A DNA stretch of 64,000 nucleotides, from NCBI GenBank assembly GCA_017303755.1, contig JAFLBS010000003.1:310001-374000 (forward strand), read 5' to 3'. The notes under the pieces are model-generated. The model did no database searches and had not been told where the DNA came from. It was given only the letters and a program-made list of their open reading frames with translations. Shown in pieces: positions 37,193 through 46,275 of the stretch. The stretch comes from Flavobacteriales bacterium. Lineage in GTDB: Bacteria > Bacteroidota > Bacteroidia > Flavobacteriales > Flavobacteriaceae. Position 1 is the stretch's first letter, and every line of letters begins with the position of its first letter. A program made the position numbers and the translations under genes.

Positions 37193-40100
37193 ATGAAAAA
37201 AATTATATTCCTTTTACTCCTTTTGACTTTTTATGTTGGTAATTCTCAAAACTATGAAAACCAATGGAAAGAAGTGGTTAAAAACGAAATTGACGGAAAA
37301 ACAAAATCGGCAAGTGAAGCTGTCAATCAAATTTACAAAAACGCACATCGCAAAAACAATGATGTTCAAATAGTTAAATGTTTTTTCTATCAATCAAAAT
37401 TCATACAAGCGTTAGAAGAAGATGCTCAAACCAAAATCATTGAAAACCTTCGTAAAGAAATTAGAAACAGTTCAAAAGTGAATGAATCGGTTTTGAATTA
37501 TTTGTATGCTACTTTGCTTCAAAAGTATTTGGGCTATTATAGACATGCTATTAGTCAAAGAACTACTACTAGTTCAAAACAATCTGATGATTTTTTAACC
37601 TGGACTGCAACCGATTTTGAAAACGAAATTAACAAAGCCTTTGAAAAATCAATAAAAAACGACGAAACTCTTCATTCATATGATCTTTTATATTACAAAG
37701 AGATCTTAGAGATTTCACCTTATACTGATGCAAAAAACAGCAGTCTATTTGACTTTATTTTTGATAAAAATCTAACCTATTATAAATCGAAAATATACGA
37801 TTGGAGATTAAAAAACAACGCAAACATTTGGGAGATTTTGATGAGTGCTCCGAGTGAATTTATAAAATTTAACACCGAAAAAGTAGTCGATTTAAATTTA
37901 AAAAAAGTGATTCTTCTGATGCAACTCAACGAATCGTTTTACATGAAAAACAATCAAGAAAAGCTAGATGCTGCCTATTACGAACGACTTAAACTATCAA
38001 AGAGTGATTACACAAACACTCCTTTATTTCAGACAAAAATTGAGGAATTAGAGAAAACCACAACCAATCAATCATTACAACAACAACTCCGATTAGAACG
38101 TGTACAATATTGGTATTCAATTACGGAAAAAGGCGGTGATAAAAACTATTATTCTGATGCCTTAACTCTAATTGATAGTATGATGAAATCTAAAGTAAAC
38201 CCGAATGCTTTGGCTGAAGCGGAGTTAATTAAAAATAAAATCATCGCAAAAACCTTGACTCTGCAAGTAAAGAAAATAGTATATCCTAATGAGAATTTAC
38301 GCGCTTTTGTAAATTTTAAAACTGTCGATTCAATTACTGTTCACTATTATCGATTACCAACAAAATTGAATGATTACATTAACAACAATCGTTATTATAG
38401 ATACGATCTAAAACCGATTGATACCGATTCATTGGTGTTGGATTTCATTTCCAAAAACAAGGCGATTACTTCTTTCCAACGAATACTTCCTAACAAGAAA
38501 GATTATTTCAGCTACAGTACCGAAATCCTTTTAGAGAAAATGGAAGTTGGTAATTACCTTATTTTTATCGAAACCAAAAACACTTCAGATAAAAACGAAA
38601 AGGTTTTTGCCTATGAAAATGTTGTTTGCACCAATTTCAATTATTTACAATACATTGATTTAAACAATGATACTTTTAATTTAGTTGATAGAAAAACAGG
38701 AAAACCAATTGAAAACGCCATTGCAAAAAATGACGACACAACTACCAAAAGCGACAGCAAAGGAAAAGTAAGTTTTAGAAAAGTAAATTATAGCGATGGA
38801 AGAAATTACAGTGATTTGTACTTTATAAAAGAGAATGATACATTATTAACTAACTATCATAAAAGTTATTTCCACGAAAAACAAGACGAACGTTTTGAAG
38901 CTAAATCAATGGTATATTTTGACCGAGCCATATACAGACCCGGACAAAAAGTTCATTTCAAAGGAATTTTAATGCAGAAAAAAGGGAAAGAAAAAAGTAT
39001 AGTTCCTTTTGTAACTGTAAAAGTTATTATTCAGGATTCGGAAGAAAACGAGCTAAAAGAATTTGAAACTCAAACCAACGAATTTGGGAGTTTTACAAGC
39101 GAATTTGACATTCCAAAAAACATTCTTACTGGCGAATTTTCTGTGGTGATTGAAGAACCCGACAATTATGAAAATGACTCTAAATATTACGATTCAAATG
39201 AAGATGAACATTCCTTTTGGGATGAAGTAGACTATAATGATTATCAACAATTTAGATTTCAGGTAGAAGAATACAAACGACCTACTTTTGAAGTAAAATT
39301 TGATACCATAACAGAAAATTATACGATTGGCGATGTAATCAAAGTGAAAGGAAACGCAAAAACGTTAGCGGGAAGCAATTTGACTAATGCAAAAGTGGCG
39401 TATACCGTAAGCCGGAATTTATACTTAGATGACGATTATGATCGCGAGACTAATTATATAAACAGCGAAATCACTACAGACGAAAATGGCAATTTCACCA
39501 TTGAATTTTTGGCAACTAAAGACAGCATAAACAACAGCAAAATTGACACAATTAATTACACTGTTGATGCAGTTGTAACCGATATTAATGGAGAAACTCG
39601 CAAAGCAAGTCGGAGTTTAACCGTTGGTAAGAAAATGCTGCGACTTAATGTAAATGCTTTTTACAATTCGTATGTAGAAGAACCGCTTAAAATCAACATA
39701 AACGCTACAACTTTGAACGATCATCCCATTAACACTAAAGGAGAAGTAAGTATTTATTCGTTGGAGAAAAAGCAATTCTTACTCGATAGAACCTTTTATT
39801 TTCCTGAAATCCAAACGCTAACTCGAAGTGAATTTGAGTTACTGTTTCCTTATGAACCTTATGATGCTTCGGATAATTTAGCTGCTGAAAAATTGATCAA
39901 AAAAATAAATTTTGATACTAAAGAAAGTAAGACAATAACCATTGATGATGCAAAATCATGGAAAGTTGGCGAATATAAAATCAACGCAACTGCTCAAGAT
40001 CAAAATAAAAACGAAATCACTTATCAGAGTAATTTTAACTTACAAACTAAAAGAACTACTCTTTCAAAAAGTGAGTTTTTCACCTACACTATTGCATCTG

Positions 40101-43100
40101 ACTTGCCCGACTATTTTGAAATTGTGTTCAATTCTATCATTCCAGATTTGTACATCACAACCCGATTTTTTGACAAAAAAGAGTATCCAACTGAAATCGG
40201 AACTCAGTTAATCAATGGAACCGCCAAATTAAAAATCAAAAAAAGTGGCGAATTCAAAAATGATGTGCACTTCCATTTTTCAACCTTTTGGGAAAATCAA
40301 TACCGTGAAAAAACACATACGGTAAACAAAGAAACCATTGAGAAAAAATTAGAACTTGAAATTATCAGTTTACGCAATAAAATCGAACCTGGAAGTAAAG
40401 AAACTTGGTCGTTTAAAATTAAAGACAACAAAAGTGAAGCCGAATTCTTGGCCAGTATGTACGATAGTTCACTGGATCAATTCAAAACTACTTCTTGGGA
40501 AACCATTCGTTTTTACGATTATACCAATGTAAATTACCCACGTAATTATGTGGATAATAAGGTTTACCTTCAATTCAATAATTTCTATGCTGAAAACAAT
40601 TATTACAAAACCTATTCTACCCAACCCGATTTTTACTGGTTTGGATTTGATTTTATTCATCCAAAAAACGCCCAATTAACCAAAAAATATTTGGAACGAG
40701 CTACCATGATAGCAGAAACTCCAAGAAATGCAAAGTTGATTTCGGGTTATGTTTTGGATGACCAAGGTCCGCTTCCTGGAGCCAATGTAGTAGTAAAAGG
40801 AACGACTCGTGGCGTACAAACTGACATGGATGGTTATTTTGAAATTGAAGTTGCAAAAGGTGAAACCATAGATGTATCCTTCATCGGAATGACATCTAAA
40901 CAAATTAAAATAAACGACAAACAAATTAAGAGTATAAAACTAGAAACTAGTGCAATGATGGAACTAGAATCGGTTGTCGTTACTGGATATGCAAAAAAGG
41001 AAATGAAAGCAAAATCATTAACTTCATCTACTGTAGAATACGATATTGTAGAAGAGGATAATAATATGTTAACAAAATTACAAGGACAAGTAGCTGGATT
41101 AAACATAACTAATGCTAATGGCACTCCTGGAACAAAAATTTTAATAAGAGGAATTGGTTCAATTTCTGACAAAAACGAACCTTTATACGTTGTTGATGGA
41201 ATTCCTTTAACAAGAGAAGAGTTTTTAAAGTTAAACCCAAATGATATGCTTTCTGTGACTATGTTAAAAGATTCGGCAGCATCAGCTATTTATGGAAACA
41301 GAGCTTCTAATGGTGTGATTGTGATTGTTTCCAAAAGTGCTATGAAAGAACTTACACAAGTAAAAACTCGAACCAATTTTAACGAAACCGCTTTTTTCTT
41401 TCCGCAACTCAAAACTGATGTTGATGGTAAAATCGTATTCTCATTCACCACACCCGAATCATTAACCAAATGGAATTTACGCTTATACGCTCACAATAAA
41501 AAAGGGCAAACTGGATCTTTACAAGCCGATGTAATTTCGCAAAAAGATCTGATGATGATGCCTAATATGCCGCGATTTGTTAGAGAAAAAGACAAGTTAA
41601 CCGTATCGGCAAAAGTGGTAAACATGACCAACGAAATCAAATCGGGTTTAGCAATGTTGCTTCTTTATGATGCTACCAATATGAAGCCTATTGATAGTTT
41701 GGCTTTGAATAAAAACAATGTAATTAATTTTAGTTGCAAACCCAAAGAAAGTGTTCCTGTACAATGGACGATTACAATTCCTGAACATTTGCAGGGTTTA
41801 CAGTATAAAATTGTAGCCAAATCAGGAAATTTCAGTGATGGTGAAGAAAATATTTTACCTGTTTTAACCAACAAAATATTGGTAACCGAAAGTATTCCGC
41901 TTTGGGTAAGAGGAAATACAAAAAAAGAATATGTTTTTGAAAATTTAAAAAACAACACTTCAACCACATTGCAAAATCATTCGATGACATTGGAATATAC
42001 AACCAACCCAGTATGGTTGGCATTGCAGTCACTTCCGTATTTGTTAGAATACCAACACGAATGTGCCGAACAAACTTTTGCCCGCTATTATGCTAATACA
42101 ATTGCCACTGAAATCATCAATAGTAATCCAAAAATCGTGGCTCTTTTTGAATCGTGGAAAACAAAAGGAACGCCACCTTCAAAACTCGAGATGAACGAAG
42201 AATTAAAATCGACAATTTTGGCCGAATCGCCTTGGTTGATGGACGCTAAAAGCGAAGATGAAAAAAACAAACGACTGGCATTGCTATTTGATTTAAATAC
42301 TTTGAAAGAGAAAAACGACGAAACTTTCAAAAAACTAACCTCAAAACTATTGCCATCAGGAGGATTTCCGTGGTTTGATGGTGGTAATCAGAATATTTTT
42401 ATCAGTCAGCATATTATGTGTGGAATCGGTCATTTGAATACTTTATTTCCAAAAAACAGCTCCAAATATGAGACGATTATAAAAAAGGGAATTCCCAATC
42501 TTGATTTAGAATTCGTTGGTAGAAAAGCAAATAAAAACAGACTTTATTATTGGAATTACACTGATTTGCATTATTTGTACACCCGAAGTTTCTTTGTTGA
42601 CCACTATCCATTACCTAAAAAAGTTGACTCATTGGTTGCTATTGAAATGAACACTATTAAGAAAGATTGGTTAACTTATTCATTGTATCAAAAAGGTATG
42701 ATTGCGTTGGTGATGCATCGTTTTAAAGAGCATGATTTTGCTAAAAAAATCATCACTCATCTTAAAGAAAGTTCGTCTACTAATGCAGATTACGGAATGT
42801 ATTGGATTGAAAACAGCGGTGGTTATTATTGGTACAATTCGTCCATCGAAACGCAAGCGCTTTTGATTGAAGCTTTTAGTGAAATTGAAAATGACAAACA
42901 ATCGATTGAAGCGATGAAAGTATGGTTGATTAAAAACAAACAATCACAAAATTGGCCAACGACCAAGTCAACTTCAGAAGCAATTTACGCGCTTTTGCTG
43001 CAAGGTAATGATTGGACATCAGTAAAAGAAAACACCAAAATTAAATTGGGTGACGAAAAAGTACTCACCAAAAAATTAGCCGAAAAACAAGACGAAGCAG

Positions 43101-43672
43101 CAACTGGTTATTTTAAACTTAAATGGAACAAGGAAGAAATAAACACCAAAATGGCGACAATTTCTATTGACAATAAATCGGATGTTCCTGGTTTTGGTGG
43201 TGTGTATTGGCAGTATTTTGAAGAGTTGGAAAACATCCAATCGGATTCGACAGCAACATTATCCATTTCGAAAAAATTATTCAAAAAAATCAAAACAACC
43301 GAAGGGAATCAGTTGGTTGAATTGGATAAAGAAACGATTAAAGTAGGTGATTTAATTACCATTCGATTGATTGTTCGCTCAAAAGACAATTTAGAATTTG
43401 TGCATCTAAAAGATTTAAGAGCATCGTGTTTTGAACCTGTTGATGTGATTTCGAACTACCATTGGGGAGAAAATACAGATTACTACAAAAGCACCAAAGA
43501 TGTAGCGACGCATTTCTTTTTTGATGATTTACAAAAAGGAACGTATGTTTTTGAATACGATGTTAGAGTGAATAATTTGGGCGAATTTAACGACGGAATT
43601 GCAACGATACAAAGTATGTACGCACCCGAATACGGATCGCACAGTACGGCAACTCATATTGAGGTGAAATAA
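37193..43672 (+). CDS. Alpha-2-macroglobulin family protein with inserted SusC-like plug module
   Basis: Giant secreted protein, 2159 residues from the ATG at 37193 (signal peptide MKKIIFLLLLLTFYVGNSQ); the longer upstream reading lacks a signal and is rejected. Order: helical N-terminal region to about 370, MG domains including the MG2 motif YFDRAIYRPGQKVHFKGIL (about residue 570), further MG domains, then an insertion at about 1182-1384 consisting of a carboxypeptidase-regulatory-like domain (SGYVLDDQGPLPGANVVVKG) and a SusC-type plug (KILIRGIGSISDKNEPLYVV, ASAIYGNRASNGVIVIVSKS) without any beta-barrel, then the A2M domain (FFFPQLKTDVDGKIVFSFTT), the thioester motif CAEQ (Cys about 1624) and the complement-like TED domain. 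Bacterial A2M proteins trap attacking proteases. The plug insertion sits where the bait region is expected, which is odd and unexplained. Downstream, convergent genes encode two proteases. Confidence 0.85.
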   Translation: MKKIIFLLLLLTFYVGNSQNYENQWKEVVKNEIDGKTKSASEAVNQIYKNAHRKNNDVQIVKCFFYQSKFIQALEEDAQTKIIENLRKEIRNSSKVNESVLNYLYATLLQKYLGYYRHAISQRTTTSSKQSDDFLTWTATDFENEINKAFEKSIKNDETLHSYDLLYYKEILEISPYTDAKNSSLFDFIFDKNLTYYKSKIYDWRLKNNANIWEILMSAPSEFIKFNTEKVVDLNLKKVILLMQLNESFYMKNNQEKLDAAYYERLKLSKSDYTNTPLFQTKIEELEKTTTNQSLQQQLRLERVQYWYSITEKGGDKNYYSDALTLIDSMMKSKVNPNALAEAELIKNKIIAKTLTLQVKKIVYPNENLRAFVNFKTVDSITVHYYRLPTKLNDYINNNRYYRYDLKPIDTDSLVLDFISKNKAITSFQRILPNKKDYFSYSTEILLEKMEVGNYLIFIETKNTSDKNEKVFAYENVVCTNFNYLQYIDLNNDTFNLVDRKTGKPIENAIAKNDDTTTKSDSKGKVSFRKVNYSDGRNYSDLYFIKENDTLLTNYHKSYFHEKQDERFEAKSMVYFDRAIYRPGQKVHFKGILMQKKGKEKSIVPFVTVKVIIQDSEENELKEFETQTNEFGSFTSEFDIPKNILTGEFSVVIEEPDNYENDSKYYDSNEDEHSFWDEVDYNDYQQFRFQVEEYKRPTFEVKFDTITENYTIGDVIKVKGNAKTLAGSNLTNAKVAYTVSRNLYLDDDYDRETNYINSEITTDENGNFTIEFLATKDSINNSKIDTINYTVDAVVTDINGETRKASRSLTVGKKMLRLNVNAFYNSYVEEPLKININATTLNDHPINTKGEVSIYSLEKKQFLLDRTFYFPEIQTLTRSEFELLFPYEPYDASDNLAAEKLIKKINFDTKESKTITIDDAKSWKVGEYKINATAQDQNKNEITYQSNFNLQTKRTTLSKSEFFTYTIASDLPDYFEIVFNSIIPDLYITTRFFDKKEYPTEIGTQLINGTAKLKIKKSGEFKNDVHFHFSTFWENQYREKTHTVNKETIEKKLELEIISLRNKIEPGSKETWSFKIKDNKSEAEFLASMYDSSLDQFKTTSWETIRFYDYTNVNYPRNYVDNKVYLQFNNFYAENNYYKTYSTQPDFYWFGFDFIHPKNAQLTKKYLERATMIAETPRNAKLISGYVLDDQGPLPGANVVVKGTTRGVQTDMDGYFEIEVAKGETIDVSFIGMTSKQIKINDKQIKSIKLETSAMMELESVVVTGYAKKEMKAKSLTSSTVEYDIVEEDNNMLTKLQGQVAGLNITNANGTPGTKILIRGIGSISDKNEPLYVVDGIPLTREEFLKLNPNDMLSVTMLKDSAASAIYGNRASNGVIVIVSKSAMKELTQVKTRTNFNETAFFFPQLKTDVDGKIVFSFTTPESLTKWNLRLYAHNKKGQTGSLQADVISQKDLMMMPNMPRFVREKDKLTVSAKVVNMTNEIKSGLAMLLLYDATNMKPIDSLALNKNNVINFSCKPKESVPVQWTITIPEHLQGLQYKIVAKSGNFSDGEENILPVLTNKILVTESIPLWVRGNTKKEYVFENLKNNTSTTLQNHSMTLEYTTNPVWLALQSLPYLLEYQHECAEQTFARYYANTIATEIINSNPKIVALFESWKTKGTPPSKLEMNEELKSTILAESPWLMDAKSEDEKNKRLALLFDLNTLKEKNDETFKKLTSKLLPSGGFPWFDGGNQNIFISQHIMCGIGHLNTLFPKNSSKYETIIKKGIPNLDLEFVGRKANKNRLYYWNYTDLHYLYTRSFFVDHYPLPKKVDSLVAIEMNTIKKDWLTYSLYQKGMIALVMHRFKEHDFAKKIITHLKESSSTNADYGMYWIENSGGYYWYNSSIETQALLIEAFSEIENDKQSIEAMKVWLIKNKQSQNWPTTKSTSEAIYALLLQGNDWTSVKENTKIKLGDEKVLTKKLAEKQDEAATGYFKLKWNKEEINTKMATISIDNKSDVPGFGGVYWQYFEELENIQSDSTATLSISKKLFKKIKTTEGNQLVELDKETIKVGDLITIRLIVRSKDNLEFVHLKDLRASCFEPVDVISNYHWGENTDYYKSTKDVATHFFFDDLQKGTYVFEYDVRVNNLGEFNDGIATIQSMYAPEYGSHSTATHIEVK

Positions 43673-43702
43673 AGGTTACAAAAATGTCTTTCGTTTCTTT
43701 AC

Positions 43703-43795
43703 TAGCCCTGATTGCGAGGAAAGCTTGTGAGGCACGAACAACTTGGAGGAAAAGCAGGAACATGGATTGCAAGAAAGCCCAAGCCATTTGCTCAT
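43703..43795 (+). repeat. Dispersed structured element, copy B
   Basis: Best-conserved copy with A. 5' part AGCCCTGATTGCGAGGAAAG, then CTTGTGAGGCACGAACAACTT in the variable arm, then GGAGGAAAAGCAGGAACATG, GATTGCAAGAAAGCCCAAGC and CATTTGCTCATAAAAAAA. Lies in the convergent spacer after the A2M gene, 30 nt past its stop, just before a bidirectional terminator. Confidence 0.7.
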
Positions 43796-43833
43796 AAAAA
43801 AAACCGACTTAAATTAATAAGTCGGTTTTTTTT
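43796..43833. terminator. Bidirectional terminator between the A2M gene and the S46 peptidase
   Basis: AAACCGACTTA (43801-43811) pairs with TAAGTCGGTTT (43818-43828), extended by A-run and T-run on the outside, loop about 6 nt. Symmetric, so usable by both convergent genes. Confidence 0.85.
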
Positions 43834-43840
43834 ATTTATA

Positions 43841-43867
43841 CCTAACAGGTTTTAAAAACCCGTTAGG
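43841..43867. repeat. 27-bp palindrome CCTAACAGG...CCCGTTAGG
   Basis: Nearly perfect 27-nt palindrome reading CCTAACAGGTTTTAAAAACC then CGTTAGG. A second member with paired base changes is at 60753-60779, so this looks like a short dispersed hairpin. It lies 4 nt before the S46 stop codon region on the minus strand. Confidence 0.65.
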
Positions 43868-43871
43868 ATAA

Positions 43872-46022
43872 TTATTTCACTAAAGTCATTTCGTCTACGA
43901 TGTGTTTTGCACCCGAATAATTTTCGATTACCCAAAGTACATAACGAATGTCTACGTTGATGGTTCTTTGTAAGTTTTTGTCAAAGATTACGTCACCCGC
44001 CATCGCTTCGATGTTCCCGTCGAAAGCCAAACCAATCAATTCACCTTTTCCGTTCAATACTGGTGAACCTGAGTTTCCACCTGTAATATCATTATCCGTT
44101 AAGAAATTCACGTGTAATGAACCGTCTTTATCAGCGTAACGACCAAACTCTTTATTTTTTTGCATGTCTAAAATACGAGTCGGTAAGTCAAATTCTTGAT
44201 CTCCTTTTTTGTATTTTTTAACCTGACCAGCTAAAGTGGTGTAGTTGTTAATGGTAGCATCATTTCTTTTATCTGCAGGAAGCGAACGAACTTTGCCGTA
44301 AGTCAAACGCAACGTTGAGTTAGCATCTGGATATTTAATTGCACCTATTTTTGATTCTCTTAAACCTTCTACTAATAAACGGAATGAAGCTGCATAATCG
44401 TTTTGAGCTTTTGTGATTTCATCTGAACGAGTTCCAAAGTGAGTTGTCAAATCGTTAGACAAAGCATACAAAGGATCATTTGTTAATAAAGCCTCATTAG
44501 GTAATTGTAAAAATGCATTAATACGATCTAATGAAGTAAAAATACTCAAGTCGAAAGCTGCGTTAACGTATTTGGTGAAATCGTTGTTGTTTTCGTCACC
44601 AATTTTTTTCACCATTGGAGCAATTGCATACCCTGTAGATTTTGTGGCGTACACATTCAATTGAGCGGCCAACAAATCTTTTTCAGCTGGAATGTGTAAT
44701 TCTTTATACATTTCCTGAGCCATTTCAGTTATAGCTGGAGCCATTTGAGCACGTTTAGTTGCATCTGCTTTTACATATAAATCCAATTGTCTTCCTAAGC
44801 TTCTTGAAATAGTACCGAAACTAGTAGTTCTGAATAATTGTTGTAAGTAATTATCGTGACGTGATTTTTCATTGGTTAAAGCATAAAACTTATTGATGTT
44901 TGAAATCACATTACCGTATTTCGCTTTATTCGCCTTTTTGTTGGCCCATTTGTCAAATTTAGCTTCTTGAGCTGCTTTTGATTTGGCTGTTCCAAATTTA
45001 GTCAGCGCGTCAATCATTCCTTGACGGTTTTTCCAGTAGTTAGCCGTTGAAGCGTATTTTGAAGCGTATACTAAATTTAAAGCATCACTTTGATTCATGT
45101 ATTTCTTCATTTGATCCATACCAGTTTTTGCACCTTCAACCCAAGCAGGATAAGCGAATTTTACGTTTTGCTCAATTCCACCTGCAGGCATCCAACGGTT
45201 GGTTCTTCCTGGATAACCTAAAATCATAGCAAAGTCATTTTCTTTTACTCCACCTAAATTTACAGGTAAATAATGTTTTGGTTTTAACGGAACGTTATTT
45301 TCAGAGTAATCTGCTGGATTTCCGCTAGCATCAGCATAAATTCTAAACATAGAGAAATCGGCTGTATGACGTGGCCATTCCCAGTTGTCAGTATCACCAC
45401 CAAATTTACCTAAACTTTCTGGCGGAGTTCCTACTAGACGAACGTCTTTATAATCTTGATACACAAAATAGTAGTATTCATTTCCTTGAAAGAAAGGACG
45501 AACAGAAACGGTGTATTTTCCACCTTCATTGTTTTCTTTTTCGATTGCAGCGATTTCAGCGTTGATTGCTTTTTCTCTGTCTGCTTCTGACATTGATGGA
45601 TTTACTTTTGATAAAATACGTTTAGTACAATCGTCCATACGAACGAAGAAACGCACAAATAAACTCGATGGTTTTAATTCGCCTTTTTTGTTGGCTGCCC
45701 AATAACCATCTTTCAAATAGTTTTTATCAGCAGTAGATAATTCGGCAATGGCATCATAACCACAGTGGTGGTTTGTCAACACTAAACCGTCTTTTGAAAT
45801 TACCTCAGCAGTACATCCTCCATTAAATTGTACAATAGCATCTTTCAAACTGTGATTGTTGATGCTGTAGATTTCTTCTGCTGTTAGTTGCAATCCCATT
45901 TTTTGCATATCGCGGTGATTCAAACGCTCGATGAACATTAAAAACCACATTCCTTCATCGGCTTTAACACTTGTAGGAACAAGCATAATCCCAACGATTA
46001 AGGATAAAATAATTTTTTTCAT
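43872..46022 (-). CDS. S46-family dipeptidyl-peptidase (DPP7 type)
   Basis: Periplasmic aminodipeptidase, 716 residues, signal peptide to VKADEGM. Catalytic triad visible: His in VLTNHHCGYDAIAEL, Asp in GGDTDNWEWPRHTADFS and Ser in DITGGNSGSPV. Near the serine the sequence is GLAFDGN: family members with glycine here (DPP7) accept hydrophobic residues in P1, those with arginine (DPP11) accept acidic ones. So it probably releases dipeptides with bulky residues for peptide uptake. Runs opposite to the A2M gene and follows the M43 protease gene on the same strand, with a terminator between them. Confidence 0.9.
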   Translation of the reverse strand: MKKIILSLIVGIMLVPTSVKADEGMWFLMFIERLNHRDMQKMGLQLTAEEIYSINNHSLKDAIVQFNGGCTAEVISKDGLVLTNHHCGYDAIAELSTADKNYLKDGYWAANKKGELKPSSLFVRFFVRMDDCTKRILSKVNPSMSEADREKAINAEIAAIEKENNEGGKYTVSVRPFFQGNEYYYFVYQDYKDVRLVGTPPESLGKFGGDTDNWEWPRHTADFSMFRIYADASGNPADYSENNVPLKPKHYLPVNLGGVKENDFAMILGYPGRTNRWMPAGGIEQNVKFAYPAWVEGAKTGMDQMKKYMNQSDALNLVYASKYASTANYWKNRQGMIDALTKFGTAKSKAAQEAKFDKWANKKANKAKYGNVISNINKFYALTNEKSRHDNYLQQLFRTTSFGTISRSLGRQLDLYVKADATKRAQMAPAITEMAQEMYKELHIPAEKDLLAAQLNVYATKSTGYAIAPMVKKIGDENNNDFTKYVNAAFDLSIFTSLDRINAFLQLPNEALLTNDPLYALSNDLTTHFGTRSDEITKAQNDYAASFRLLVEGLRESKIGAIKYPDANSTLRLTYGKVRSLPADKRNDATINNYTTLAGQVKKYKKGDQEFDLPTRILDMQKNKEFGRYADKDGSLHVNFLTDNDITGGNSGSPVLNGKGELIGLAFDGNIEAMAGDVIFDKNLQRTINVDIRYVLWVIENYSGAKHIVDEMTLVK

Positions 46023-46118
46023 TTTAGTAAAATATAAAGTTAATTGTTGTTAGCTAATAGTCTATCGAATTCGTAATTTGTTACAAGCATTCATAGAATA
46101 TTCCCTAAAAAGGTGGTG

Positions 46119-46126
46119 CGAAGGTA
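46119..46126 (-). promoter_or_regulatory. Possible -7 box of the S46 peptidase gene
   Basis: Reads TACCTTCG on the minus strand, one mismatch from TAnnTTTG, about 97 nt upstream of the ATG at 46022. No convincing -33 box. Weak. Confidence 0.25.
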
Positions 46127-46216
46127 TTGTTTTTTTGAATATTTATTAAAAATAGCCATTAAAAACTGTAAACAGAAATCTAATTTTAACTTAATTTTTA
46201 GAATTCAATTAACAAA

Positions 46217-46260
46217 ATAAAAAAACAGTTGAAAGAATTACCCTTCAACTGTTTCTTTTT
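46217..46260 (-). terminator. Intrinsic terminator of the M43 protease gene
   Basis: 11-bp perfect stem AAACAGTTGAA (46223-46233) with TTCAACTGTTT (46244-46254), 10-nt loop, A-rich on the low side so the minus-strand transcript ends in a U-run. It lies just after the M43 stop codon at 46276. Confidence 0.85.
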
Positions 46261-46275
46261 TTTATGGAGCAGAGG

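Noticed and set aside
40469-41172. Reading frames antisense to the A2M gene
   Set aside because: They are AT-rich shadows with cysteine- and isoleucine-rich translations and no recognisable domain.
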